Source: Erinaceus europaeus
Taxonomy: Eukaryota; Chordata; Mammalia; Eulipotyphla; Erinaceidae
NCBI RefSeq assembly: GCF_950295315.1
Contig: NC_080162.1
Coordinates: forward strand, 75,833,843-75,897,842
DNA length: 64,000 bases
Direction: 5' to 3'
In this document: piece after piece, positions 53,029 to 63,914 of the stretch
How positions within the stretch are numbered: position 1 is the first letter of the stretch
Layout: the number at the start of each line of letters is the position of its first letter
Notes under the pieces: model-generated
The model's input: only the letters and a program-made list of their open reading frames with translations
Database searches by the model: none
Told to the model about the DNA's origin: nothing
Translations under genes and position numbers: made by a program

Positions 53029-53366
53029 CCCAGGGCTGGGCTGTGGTACACCCAGTTGAATGCACATGCTACCAGGTACAAGGACCCAAGTTCCAGTCCC
53101 CAATCCCCATCTGCAGAGGAGGAAGCTTTTCAAGTGGTGAAGCAGGTCTGCAGGTCTCTCTCCCTCCTTAATGTATTAGTTCTCTCTCTCTCTCTAAAAT
53201 ATTTTATTTATTAATAAGGAAGATAGGAGAGAGAGAAAGAACCAGACATCACTTTGGCACATGTGCTGCTGGGGATCGAACACAGGACCTCATGCATGAA
53301 TGCTTTTTCCACTGTGCCACATCCTGGACCACTCTTCCTCCCTCTCTATCTCCCTCTCCCCCTTTT
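53029..53366 (+). mobile_element. SINE-B (+) split by an antisense SINE-C
   Basis: B head/body 53029-53195; antisense C 53196-53332 (AATAAGGAAGATAGGAGAG to CATCCTGGACCAC); CTCTTCCTCCCTCTCTATC afterwards continues the B pyrimidine body. Confidence 0.75.
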
Positions 53367-54500
53367 TAAAAGACTTTTTTTATTAGTGATTTAATATTGA
53401 TTTACAAAATTACTAGATTATAGTGATACAACTCCACATCATTCCCACCATTGGTTCCCCAATCTTTCTACTGTAAGCTACAATAATACGGGTCAACAAT
53501 TGTTCCTACAACTATGTCTATATTTGTATATATTTGGTTATTTTTTTATAGGTTTCATCTTTTCTTCCTTTTCAGGTCACACATACACCTATGACTACAT
53601 TCAAATGTCCCTCCCTCTTTCCTCTTCTCTCTCTGGTTCCTGATGGAGTTGGAGTTCAGAGTTGCCTGGTCATTTCCTCCTATGATCTCTCCCCCAATGG
53701 GAGTATGGATCAACATTATTTTTGGGGTGCAGAAGGTGGAAGTTCTGGCTTCTGTAGTTGCTTCTCCACTGGATATGGTCATTGGGAGGTTGATCCATAC
53801 CCCTAGCCTGTTTCTATCTTTCCCTAGTGGAGTGGGGCTCTGGGAGGTGAGGTTCTAGGACACACTGGTGAAGTTGTCTACACAGGGAAATCAGAATGGA
53901 ATCATGATAGTGTCTGCAACCTGGTAGCTGAAAGGTGGCAAGATACAAAGTGGGACAAAATGGTTAATGAACAGGCAACAAAAAGTAGGGGTAGAGCAGA
54001 GGAGAATAGGGATCTTAGGGTGGAAAGAAGCTAGGAAGTCCATTCTTGGCATGTTCTAAGACCCATGACTATCATGTTTTGCTTGTTTGATAGTTAACAT
54101 GGACTGGACAAAAATACTGTCTGAGTAGATGATGTCAGAGTAGAGAAAGGAGCTAGAAAGTTGGGTTAGGGCAGAGATTAGAGATTAGGGCTCCCATTAT
54201 TGAAAAAGAAATCTATGAATAAAATTAACTGTTTACCTCACTTACCTGATCCAAGATATATATATTTACCAGAGCACTGCTCAACTCTGGTTTATGTTGG
54301 TGTGGGGGATTGAATTTGGGACTTTGGAACCTCAGGCATGAGAGTCTCTTTGCATAACCATTATGCTCTCAGCCTCCTACCCCATATTTATATTTAGCAC
54401 AAGAGCTCAAAGTTCATGGTCACAGCTGGGAACATTACAGTGTGGACTCATTTCAGTACTGGTCTACTCTAGTGGCAGGGCAAGATGACTCAGCCTCCCT
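53367..54500 (-). mobile_element. Unclassified retroposon R, least interrupted copy
   Basis: On the - strand it ends ...AATATTAAATCACTAATAAAAAAAG. Matches 38.5-39.4 kb (GGTCTG/GTTCTGGCTTCTGTA, CTCTGGGAGGTGAGGTTC, GCTAGAAAG(T/C)TGGGTTAGGGCAGAG) and 59.8 kb. No ORF. A SINE-D (54262-54377, antisense) interrupts it. Non-coding sequence and A-rich 3' end suggest a non-autonomous retroposon; 5' limit unknown. Confidence 0.65.
54262..54377 (-). mobile_element. SINE-D, nested in R
   Basis: Antisense; TTTACCAGAGCACTGCTCAAC to CCATTATGCTCTCAGCC. Confidence 0.85.
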
Positions 54501-54950
54501 TTGGAATCCACTTCCCCTCTCAATTTCCCTCTGTCCTATCAAATAAAACAAAATTTGAAAAGAAAGAAAAAGAAAAGTTTTATGCCCTAGAAGATGGCTT
54601 AGCTAACTCGGGCAGAAAGGAGGTCACCTTTGTTTGATGCTCGGGCCCCACTGCATTAGCCTTTGGTGAGCCATTTCCCCCCATGAACTAAGGTTTGTGA
54701 AAGACCACTGATTTTGTGGAAGTGACTGTCTCACAGGATATGCCCAATGCTTCTGGAACCCTGTCTTGTATCAGCATCAGACTTGGGTCTTGTTTTCCTT
54801 TGATTACTAATGGCAATGGCAGGGATACAACTGGAGGAAGACAGCACCAACTAGAGTGTCTCAAGTGCTGTGTGTGCGTGATTATGTGTGTATGCACGTA
54901 CACATGTGTGTCAGCTCTTCTTGCTCACTTTTGTCCTTCCTACTCTGTGC
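54501..54950 (+). other. Unique intron sequence
   Basis: May begin with leftover B/R sequence (CTCTCAATTTCCCTCTGTC); otherwise nothing recognised. Confidence 0.4.
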
Positions 54951-54951
54951 A

Positions 54952-55245
54952 CTTTGGTTTCTTTTTTTTTTAATATTTATTTATTTATTCCTTTTTTTTG
55001 CCCTTGTTGTTTTATTGTTGTTATTGATGTTGTTGTTGAATAAGACAGAGAGAAATGGAGAGAGGAGGGGTAGACAGAGAGGGGGAGAGAAAGACACCTG
55101 TAGACCTGCTTCACTGCTTGTGAAGGGACTCCCTTGTAGGTGGGGAGCCGGGGGCTCAAACTGGGATCCTTACACCAGTCCTTGCGCTTTGCAACACCTG
55201 CGCTTAACCCATTGCGCTGCTGCTGACTCCCTTTGTTTGGTTTCT
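54952..55245 (-). mobile_element. SINE-A (short form), 36 bp before an EFCAB8 exon
   Basis: Antisense; TSD TTTGGTTTCT at 54952-54961 and 55236-55245. The exon acceptor follows at 55280. Confidence 0.9.
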
Positions 55246-55280
55246 GTTCAGATTCTTTTCTCTCCTGTCATCTCCCGCAG

Positions 55281-55416
55281 GAACCACGGGTGCGAGATTG
55301 TGAAAGTGCTATACTTTATCCAGCGGTACAAGAAGATAGGGCATTTTCTGACTATCACCAAAAATGGGATCCTGCAAGTCTGGACCGAGTCCTTCTTGCT
55401 GGTTAACTCCTATCGG
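55281..55416 (+). CDS. EFCAB8: EFCAB8 exon, WD repeat
   Basis: 136 nt; the first G completes a Gln codon. Encodes NHGCEIVKVLYFIQRYKKIG, HFLTITKNGILQVWTESFLL and VNSYR. FLTITKNGILQVW is a clear WD-type strand C-turn-strand D motif (D replaced by N before G, ending in W). Acceptor TCATCTCCCGCAG, donor CGG|GTGAGT, phase 0 out. Strongly resembles the EFCAB8/WDR49 propeller start. Confidence 0.9.
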
Positions 55417-55649
55417 GTGAGTGGGGCCTGCACGTGGAGCACGGTGTGGAAGCCATGTTGAGCCAGACCTAGAGGGGCTTGCTCCTGAGGGTCCTGGTGG
55501 ACACAACCCACACATCTATTGGGGTCAGGGACCATGAGTTTCACATTTCCCTTCTGTAAGTGGTGGCCACTTAGATATCCATTCCACCTGGGCATCTGTC
55601 TACCGGAGTTCTCAGACCTACTCCATAGCCCTTCCAAATGTAACTTCTC

Positions 55650-55711
55650 CTCCTTCTTTTTCTCCTTCTCTTCCTCCTCCTCCTTCTTCTCTTTTTCTTT
55701 CTTTCTTTCCT

Positions 55712-55743
<32 letters not shown>

Positions 55744-56072
55744 GCCTCCAGGGTTATTACTGGGGCTCGGTCCCCGTACTATGAATCCACTACTCCTGGA
55801 GGCTGTTTTTTTCCCCCTTTTGTTGCCCTTGTTGTGGTTATTATTATTGTTGTATTGCTGCCATTGTTACTGGAAAGGACAGAGAGAAATTGAGAGGGGA
55901 GGGGAAGACAGAGAGGGGGAGAGAAAGATAGACAACTGCAGATCTACTTCACTGCTTGTGAAGCAACTCCCCTGCAGGTGGGGAGCCGGGGGCTTGAACT
56001 GGGATCCTTACGCCAGTCCTTGCACTTTGCGCCACCTGCGCTTAACCCACTGTGCTACCGCCTGACTCCCTG
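55650..56072 (-). mobile_element. Polypyrimidine tract and SINE-A (long form)
   Basis: (CTT)n/(TC)n 55650-55738, then antisense A-long with module 55743-55803 and end GCTACCGCCTGACTCCC. Confidence 0.92.
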
Positions 56073-56569
56073 ACAAATTGCTTTTTATATCTCTCCATGC
56101 CACAATTTTCAAGTGTATCTAATAATAATGTCCCCTTAGAGGGCTATTGGTGAGGATTTAATGACATGACACATATATGCTTCTTATGAGCTGATACCAT
56201 GACTGTCAAGTGCATTAAGTGAGATAACACCTAGGAAAACCCACTCTACTTGGCATTAGCAGGCCTGTTCAGAATGGCAGTCAGAATAGCATAGCTTTTT
56301 AGAAAGGAAAGACTTATTGAGAGCTGCCTGGAGCAGGAAGGCTCTTAGAATCCTTATATAACTGCAGAGGGTTTCACACTTGCCTTAAGAGCCATCCCTT
56401 GGGGCAGGAGAGGTCTGTATGGTCTCCTGACCCTCAGTTGCTTAGGGAGGGAACTAAGGACAATGGAGATTGGAGCCTTTCCTATTTCATAGAGAACCAA
56501 GGGGTAAGTTTCTCCAATGTCCATGAAACGGGGCCTTCTGGAACACTCCACACTCTTCCCCTGTGTCAT

Positions 56570-56570
<1 letters not shown>
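56073..56570 (+). other. Unique intron sequence
   Basis: Nothing recognised. Confidence 0.4.

Positions 56571-56609
<39 letters not shown>
56571..56609. repeat. (GT)n microsatellite
   Basis: About 16 GT units after ATGTGTAT. Confidence 0.95.
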
Positions 56610-56610
<1 letters not shown>

Positions 56611-58285
56611 GGTGGTGGTAGGTCCTGGAGATATAACCTGAATTGCTGGTGGTAGCTACTGTGTCATCTAAGTGCCTCTCAAGGGCCTGGGGGAGCCAAA
56701 GAAGACAATCAGAAGTTCCCTGGATGACCCAACAGACTTGGGTCTTCTTCCTGGAGAAGTTGGCATCATCTATGAGCATCCACTGCATGCTGTGGTCATG
56801 CAGATGGAAAGCTCTGGAGTTTGAGCTGAGGCCTGGACTTCACTTATCAACTGTACAACCTGGGAGGAGTCACTGAGACTCCCTAGGGCTCTCACTTTCT
56901 CCTCTGAATTAAGAAGGTGGTCAGCATCACTACCACTTCTATTGTTTGGGAGTCAGAGACCTTAAACAGCCCCAGCCTCTTTGAGACCCTGAGAGTTAGT
57001 ATAGCCTTCTTGACTTCTGTTGCAGAATTCTCAGGGCACCACTTGCCACTTGATCCAGTTTTTTCATACCTCACTCTCCTATGTGCAGTGACAGGGACTG
57101 AACCCATAACCTTCACACATTTGAGCCCTGTGCTTTAGCTGAGGAGCCTCCTGCCCAGTCACCTCTACCCCCTCTGAATATTCACTTACAGGAGCTGCCA
57201 GCAGGCCCAGCTTCTGGCACTACAAATGCATGCTGTTTAGACCACAAGCTGAGAGTGAGCTCTGCTCCCTTTTCAGATCCTGTTGCTCTCTGCCTCGGTT
57301 CCTTCAGTTCTGAGCCTCAGGGAGTGAAACACAGATGCCCCAGCTGGCCACCCCAGCTCACCTCCCATCCTCTTCAATCCCAGGCCTGGAAGGCTGGCCT
57401 CCCCTTTTCCCTGGACATAGAAGTTCATTTCTGCTGACATGCCTTTGCTCTTGGCAGAGGAGTGCCAGCTCCAATTCTGTCTGCCTGAGTGTTAGGCGAG
57501 GTCGGCACCAGGGCATGAGGAGCCTGTCATGATTCCTTCATTTTTGTCACAGTCTGGCAGGCAGATATCTCAATAAACCACTTTGACCAGGTGGTGCTTA
57601 AAGACAGTAAACATGAGTCAGATAAAATACACCAACAAAATGAGTAAGACACCACACACTCACTATATAATAATAAAGCTGGGGAGGAAAGATTCAGACA
57701 TACCAAGGAGCCAAGTGTGGGCAGCCAGTCACCCTCTTCTAGACCCCAGATCCTCTCCCTGGAGGCAGCTGCCATGTGGGGCCCTCTTAAATGGGTAGTC
57801 TGTGCATACACATATATGGTAGCACTCTGTATTACTGCTTTCTGCTCTGCTACTTAACATAGGTCCTGGTGACTGTTCTTTATGGCATGTCCACAGTTCA
57901 TGGTGTCTGAGGAGTATCTGGGTATGGGTCACGAGCCCCCTCTCCCCCCGCCCTGTCTCTGTCTTGGTGCTGTCACAGCAGTGTGGAGCCCCCAGCCTTG
58001 CCTGCGCTTCTTCCAAGCATGTATGAATACTTTTACCGGCGCGACTTGCAGAGAGATCCAGTCACAAGCTATGGTCACCCAAGACCTTGATGAGTGCACT
58101 GAGCTGCTCTACAAAGGGATTGTGGGTGTCCTCTAATCCACTTTATAGGTGTGCTTAGAGATCCTCCCCAAGGCCCCATGGCTAGTAGTTGGTGGTGGTC
58201 CTGGTTTATTTAGGAGAAACTTTCACAGTCACACTCCTCCTGGGCAAGGCCCCAACCCAGGTCTCCTCTGCCCTCCCCTGCACAG
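56610..58285 (+). other. Unique intron sequence
   Basis: 1.7 kb without recognisable young repeats; one old SINE remnant near 57080-57160 (CAGTGACAGGGACTGAACCC, antisense). No extra exon is needed for phase. Confidence 0.45.
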
Positions 58286-58385
58286 CTTAGCCAGCAGATC
58301 CATAGCCAGCAGATGTGGGTTGTCGACATGGTGTGTCTCCACAGCATGAATCTGATTGCGATTTCATCTACTGACCAGAAAATAG
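58286..58385 (+). CDS. EFCAB8: EFCAB8 exon, WD region
   Basis: 100 nt, phase 0 in, phase 1 out: LSQQIHSQQMWVVDMVCLHS and MNLIAISSTDQKI. The MWVVDMVCL..NLIAISSTDQ pattern is the A/B strands of a propeller blade. Acceptor CTGCCCTCCCCTGCACAG (strong), donor TAG|GTGAGT. Alternative AGs at 58294 and 58309 would also keep frame. Confidence 0.88.
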
Positions 58386-58546
58386 GTGAGTGTCATGGGG
58401 TGGCCCAGGACCATTCTCAGCCATGGGAAGCTCTGCATTTTTTGCTTGGGGAGCTCTGTCTCAATTCCTTTGGGAGTGGTCAGTAACCCCAGAGACCAGG
58501 GCTGTGGCTTTTATTTCAGACCTGCTTTCCCCCATCTCTTCCCCAG

Positions 58547-58631
58547 AGTTTTTTGATGTTAGTAACTACAGGTGTGTCCGGGCCTTCACCTTCACTGACC
58601 TAGACAACTGTGTGCTGGTCATGGACTACTG
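58547..58631 (+). CDS. EFCAB8: EFCAB8 exon, WD region
   Basis: 85 nt; completes a Glu codon, then FFDVSNYRCVRAFTFTDLDN and CVLVMDYW (Trp split). FFD replaces the usual W-D of a WD repeat end; the rest opens the next blade. Acceptor ATCTCTTCCCCAG, donor CTG|GTGAGT. Only 161 bp separate it from the previous exon. Confidence 0.9.
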
Positions 58632-58945
58632 GTGAGTCCCTGGGGAGATGGGCACAGGGCTGGGCACAACCATATCACTCAGGGAGTGGGGACCCCTACA
58701 GAGCCCCTCTGGAGACAGCCCTGGAAAGATTCCCACTCGGTGTGCCTGTGTCATCTTCCCCCCAAGCATGTGGGGGCTTACTCCTCATCTTCACTCAGAC
58801 CATAGAGTTGCCATCCCCCCTCTTCCTCTCCCTCCCACCAAATCAGCCATCCCACCCTGGCAGGGGCTAGTCCCACCATGTCTGGGAACTCTGATAATGT
58901 CACTCTCCACCGGGAGACCTGCCTTGACAAAGAGCAGCTGGAGGA

Positions 58946-59263
58946 CTGGAGGTTTATTTATTAAGTTTTCTTTAAGTATTTATTTATTTATTTTGTTGCC
59001 CTTGTTTTTATTGTTGTTGTAGTTATTGTTGTTGATGTCATCGTTGTTGGATAGGACAGAGAGAAATGGAGAGTGGAGGGGAAGACAGAGAGGGGGAGAG
59101 AAAGACAGACACCTGCAGACCTGCTTCACTGCCTATGAAGCGACCCCCCTGCAGGTGGGGAGCCGGGGGCTCGAACCGGGATCTTTACACCCGTCCTTGC
59201 GCTTTGCACCACGTGTACTTAACCTGCTGCACTACCGCCCGACTCCCTGGAGGTTTATTTATT
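58946..59263 (-). mobile_element. SINE-A (short form) with 17-bp TSD
   Basis: Antisense; perfect TSD CTGGAGGTTTATTTATT at 58946-58962 and 59247-59263. Probably recent. Confidence 0.96.
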
Positions 59264-59493
59264 TTGGTTTGAAAAACATTGGTTTCTTTTGGACCTGGGT
59301 CACTGATGGTCTGGGAAGCTGGGGACATACTTGTCAGGTTGGCAAATGTCAACAGCAAAGCTGGGAAAGCTGTATGAGAACCACTCTTTCCCACAAGGTA
59401 GAAGAAAGGCTTCAGAGGCTGGGAGGGGTGGAGGATAGAAGTGGGATTTACACAGATGTCTCCATGGCTGCCTCTGCCTCCATCTCCCCTCAG

Positions 59494-59618
59494 GTCTGAC
59501 TATCACAAAGGTGCATTCTGCTTTGGGGACACCAAAGGCAACGTCATTGTATTTACCTCCGAAGATGTGAACCATGGGCTGTTCAACCCCCGGATTCTCC
59601 CCAAGTCTTCAATATGGG
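59494..59618 (+). CDS. EFCAB8: EFCAB8 exon, WD region
   Basis: 125 nt; completes Trp, then SDYHKGAFCFGDTKGNVIVF, TSEDVNHGLFNPRILPKSSI, WG. FCFGDTKGNVIVF is a WD blade B-C hairpin. Acceptor CATCTCCCCTCAG; donor GGG|GTAGCT is weaker than the others (G at +4 and no G at +5), phase 1 out. Confidence 0.88.
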
Positions 59619-59792
59619 GTAGCTAAGACTCTGGGGGCTGGGGGGGAGATGGCTCTCCCCCAAGCTGCCCTCCTCTCTCCCAACCCCTCCCACCCTGGGA
59701 AGCCCCGCTCTTCCAGCTCATAGTGGGTTCTGGGAGGTGGGGTGAGGGGTGACAGCAGGAGATGGAGGGGGCTGAGGAGAAGGGAAGTTTCT

Positions 59793-60165
59793 TTTTATTT
59801 TTTATTAGTGATTCAATATTAATTTACAAAATTACATGTCAACAGGAGTACAATTCCACAAAGTTCCCACCACTAGAGTTCAGAGTCCCTGATCCTTCCA
59901 CTGCAGATCACCGCACTTCTCTCAAGGTTGCACACATGGGTTAACTGTCATCTCTACAGCTATCTGTCTACATTTGTACATGATTGTCCCCTTTTTCTTT
60001 CAGGTCCAATCCTCTCTTCTCCTCTAAGCTACACATAACCCAATTACTTTACCCAAATCTCTCTCCCCTTTTCATCTTCTCTCTCTGGGACCTGATAGAG
60101 CTTGAGTTCAGAACCCCCTTATCCTCTTCCTGCTATCACTTCTCCCCCACTGAGGGTAGAAGGGA
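59793..60165 (-). mobile_element. Retroposon R, 3' fragment
   Basis: TTTTTATTAGTGATTCAATATT then AATTTACAAAATTAC, as at 53.38 kb, to GGACCTGATAGAGCTTGAG. GAAGGGAAGTTTC at 59777-59789 and GAAGGGAAGTTTC at 60159-60171 form a perfect 13-bp TSD. Confidence 0.8.
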
Positions 60166-60171
60166 AGTTTC

Positions 60172-61177
60172 CTTATAGGTCGGAGGTTATGCAGGTGTGA
60201 GAGGGCTGGGGGTGGGTGGGGCAGGACCCTCTCAGATAGATGGATCCATGCTGAGCTGTGTAACTCTGGGGAATTCATTGTCCCCTTGGGGTGCTCTCTT
60301 GCTTCGTGCTTGTGAGGAGGGCTCTGCCTTCCTTGGCTACTTGTGAGCTGCCTCTGGGTGGCTGGGGGAGTGGGGGCAGAGAGGTGCCCTGAGGCAGGCT
60401 ATGTAGGACCTGGAGGAAAATGGGTGTCACACAAATGTGCACAGACACAGTGACATTCACTGAGCATTCCTGTGCCAGAGTGCTGGAGGCACACTCACTG
60501 CCAGGAGCAAGTGTTGTCACAGCCCATTAAGAAGGGGAGAGAAGTGGACCTGGTGGCTGGGATCTGAGGCAGGCAGTCAGCCCCTCAGCTACTTGCTAGA
60601 CTTATCCCTACTGACTTTATAATGCTCAAAGATGTGGTTTGGGGCTGCTCTGCCAAGGGACACTAGGTCCCCAGGCTCCAGGGCCTGAAGCTGTCAGGGA
60701 CTCATTGGCTGGGACCCTGTATAGGAGCCAGCCTTCTAGGCCCCTCCTCACCCTTCTAGATGAGCCCTCAGCCCACAGGGGTGCTGCCTCCCCCTCCAGC
60801 CAGATAACAGAGTGACTCCTCCTTAGTCACTGCTAAGGACTGACTGCTGGGTTTCCTAGGCCTCACTGCTATCTCATGCCCAGCTTGCTGGACAAAAAAA
60901 TGGATTCTGTTTGGGTCTCATCTCACTAGCTTCTGCCGTTGGTGACTGTCCTGGCCTTTTCACTCTGTCTTGCCAGGGACCTGACATGTGATGTTGGTGG
61001 TCTTTGTACTGAGTGGGGAGTGGAGATTCAGAGGAGTGTCTGTGGGAATCTTCCTATGCCACATACTAACTAAAAGCTGGGGGCAGATGTGAGCCCCCAG
61101 GCTCATAGAAACACTGTTACTGAGAGAAGTAGCAGCTGTGTTTCACAATAGCAAGGAGGATCACCTGAGAACAAGAC
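60172..61177 (+). other. Unique intron sequence
   Basis: GC-richer, no repeats recognised; no exon required by phase. Confidence 0.45.
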
Positions 61178-61644
61178 AAAACTTGCATTACTTTGGGAGC
61201 AATTTGTAGTAGTTAAAACCTGGAAACAACCCAGGTGTCCAACAACAGATGAGTGGTTGAGTAAGTTGTGGTATATATGTACACAATGGAGTACTACTCA
61301 TCTATTAAAAATGGTGAATTCACCATCTTGGATGGAGCTTGAAGAAATCATGTTAAGTGAGATAAGTCAGAAGCAAAAGGAGGAATATGGGATGATTTCA
61401 CTCATAGAGATGAAAAACAAGAACAAAAGGGAACACTGGGCAGAACTTGGACTGGAGTTGGTGTATTGCACCAAAGTAAAAGACTCTGGGGTGGAGGAGA
61501 GGGTTCAGGTCCTGGAACATGATGGCAGAGGAGGACCAGTGGGGGTTGTATTGTTATGTGGAAATGTTATGCATGTACAAACTATTGTATTTCACTGTTG
61601 ACTGTAAACCACTAATTCCCCAATAAAGAAATTAAAAAAAAAAC
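61178..61644 (+). mobile_element. LINE-1 3' end (ORF2 tail and 3' UTR)
   Basis: Encodes the ORF2 C-terminal remnant (YICTQWST..., [17 protein letters not shown]) followed by the 3' UTR and CCAATAAAGAAATTAAAAAA. AAAACTTG at 61178-61185 and around the poly(A) end (61637-61644) is a probable TSD. Sense to EFCAB8. Confidence 0.9.
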
Positions 61645-62090
61645 TTGAAGGTGAGCTGGGTCCAATGACAAGTCTGCTTGGGAGGAGTGGGACAGGCCTG
61701 GACTCCATTGCTGCACCACTGTGTGCCTCAGCTCCCTGACTGAAATGGTGATCTCACTCGATTCATGACTGTGCTCTACGGTAGTGGAAAGAGAGCTCAG
61801 AGGGAAGTACTTAGTATGTCTGTCTCCCCTCCAGACAACCCCAGCCTAGCAGGAGAGGCAGGTGGGCACACACATGCCTAGTGCAGTCTCGCTGCTCACG
61901 CACCACCTGCCTCACTATAGAGACTCCAGAAATGTTCTGCTTTCCTAAGACTTCATTACAAACTTCCTCTTGCTTCTACAAAATGGGGCTGGTGTCTGTG
62001 CAGCCGTAACTTTGCATAAGCTCCCCAGATCATTCTTTAAAAAAAAAAACCAAAAAAACATTCATTTTCATGAGTGAGCCAGAGGTGGGG
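61645..62090 (+). other. Unique intron sequence
   Basis: A short poly(A) run at 62038; nothing else recognised. Confidence 0.4.
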
Positions 62091-62091
62091 G

Positions 62092-62455
62092 ATGAGGGGG
62101 CCAGCAGGTGACTCACCTGGTAGAGTGTATACATTACCATGTGCAAGGACCTGGTTTTGGGCCCCAGGACACCACATGGGAATGTGTGCAGGGGGGAGCT
62201 TCATGAGTTATAGGGCCATTTTGCGGTGTCTTGCCTTCTTCCCCTCCCTCTAGAGTAAAATAATAAAGTGGCCACTGGGAGCTGTAGAGTTCTGCAAGCA
62301 CTAAACTTTAGCCATGACCCTAGTGGCAAAAAGGAAGAAAGAGACCAGAACATGGTCTGCTCAGGCACATGACAGTGCCAGGTACTGAATCTGGGCCACT
62401 GGAATGTCAGGCATGCATGTCTGGTGTGACAGCTCTATAGCAGCTTCCTGGCACT
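62092..62455. repeat. SINE-B (long form, +) and SINE-D-like (-), both old
   Basis: 62092-62335: CAGGTGACTCACCTGGTAGAG head, and GGCCACTGGGAGCTGTAGAG...ACCCTAGTGGCAAAA module. 62342-62455: antisense D-like with ACTGAATCTGGGCC. Confidence 0.6.
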
Positions 62456-63096
62456 CCCCTCTCGTTTCTGTTTTACATGCGACCTGCTGATCTATCTCCT
62501 TAAACCTTGTTCTGAAGGTGTCCCTCTCACCACTGGCTCCACCTGCCTGTGTCAAAACTGCTCAGCATGTACCAGGGTGGTTTCAGCATCAGGAGATTCA
62601 GCGCCTCCGGGCTGTGTTTGGTTTGGTGTTTGTTTCATGATGCATGTGTGTAGTTTCTCTTTCTTGGAGCTCGTGTTTTCTGGACAAGGGGGAGCATGAA
62701 GTTTGAAGCTTGAAGGCAAGCTCCCAAACAGTTGCTTTCAGAGGAACAACACCTAGTATCTTGTCAAATTGGAGCTCCCTGGAGAGTCAATTCATTTAAC
62801 TGTAGTCATTAAGGTAGAGTAAGGAGCCTCCACATCTGCTCCATTTCTGCTGTGAACCGATCGATCGATCGGAGTACTGTAGGCAGCTGTGGTGATCTAC
62901 CAGGGTCTATTGTCTGGGTGTTTTCAGCCCAGAGAAACTCCCCACTTCCCCCTCCCCTCCCCCTATGAGAGCTTCAGGGGAAAAGCCTTTTGAGACAATA
63001 GGAGTTGCAGTTCAATTTATGGTGTCTCTCCAGGATTTGCTTCTCTGGTAAAGGGGGAGAGCAGAATTGTGGATCTTGCTTTTTCTTCCCTACCAG
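62456..63096 (+). other. Unique intron sequence
   Basis: Contains a short (GATC)n at 62858-62871; ends with acceptor TTTTCTTCCCTACCAG. Confidence 0.45.
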
Positions 63097-63179
63097 ATCA
63101 CAGCCACTGGATCACTGTTTCTGTGCGGAAGCTCTTGAATGAGAAGTCTACTACTGTATATAGAAGTTATCGACTGAAG
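63097..63179 (+). CDS. EFCAB8: EFCAB8 exon, WD region, last in window
   Basis: 83 nt; completes an Asp codon, then HSHWITVSVRKLLNEKSTTV and YRSYRLK, phase 0 out. Acceptor TTCTTCCCTACCAG, donor AAG|GTAAGT. It follows the 59494 exon directly in phase. The protein must continue right of the window since WD propellers need more blades. Confidence 0.88.
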
Positions 63180-63875
63180 GTAAGTGCTATGTTTCCTTGA
63201 TCTGTTACCATGGCAACTGTATGTACATATGAACCACTCAGAAATAAATGTAGAAAGTGAATTTATTTCCTGGGTTAATCTTAGACTGTGGCATGTGGTA
63301 TCTGGGAATGGAGTCGAGCCAGCTGTTGGGACCCTTTGCACAGTTTCTGCAGATCTGTATCTGGACCTGGGTTGTGGCTGGTCTTTCCCTGCCTTCATTG
63401 CCCAGTTCTGATTCCAGCCCACAGCATCTCTTTCTTGCATAGCTGCAGTGACTTTGAACTGTTTCTCCACTCGCTTTCTCTATTCAGCAGCCAGAGGAGT
63501 TAGGAGGTATAGATATGGGCATGTCCCTCAAAGCCTCCCCAGTAACTTCTTACTATGTTCAAATCCTTTTCCATGACCACCAGAACAGGAGGTGATCTGG
63601 CCTCTGGATTGCTCCTGGTCTTGTTTTCTGCCCTTCTCCCTGCTTATTCACTATGCTACAGAGACACAACTGGCCTTGCTCTTTGCTGAAAACACTAAGC
63701 TATTTCTCACCTCAGGGCCTGAATATGTGTTATTCTGCTTCCTGCCCTGCCACCCCCCCCAATCTGGAGACTCATCTTGCTCCTGGCTCCCTAAGCTAAT
63801 GACCTAGAGCAGCCTGCCACCTACCTCTGCCTGTTTGCTTTCACCTTGCAGTGCTTATAGGATTCCTTCATTGTG

Positions 63876-63914
<39 letters not shown>

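Noticed and set aside
54856..55461. 201-codon + frame as one exon
   Set aside because: Most of it is an antisense SINE-A; only 55281-55416 is supported by splice sites and WD homology.
62858..62871. (GATC)n as a regulatory palindrome
   Set aside because: Only about 3.5 units; short simple repeat with no supporting context.
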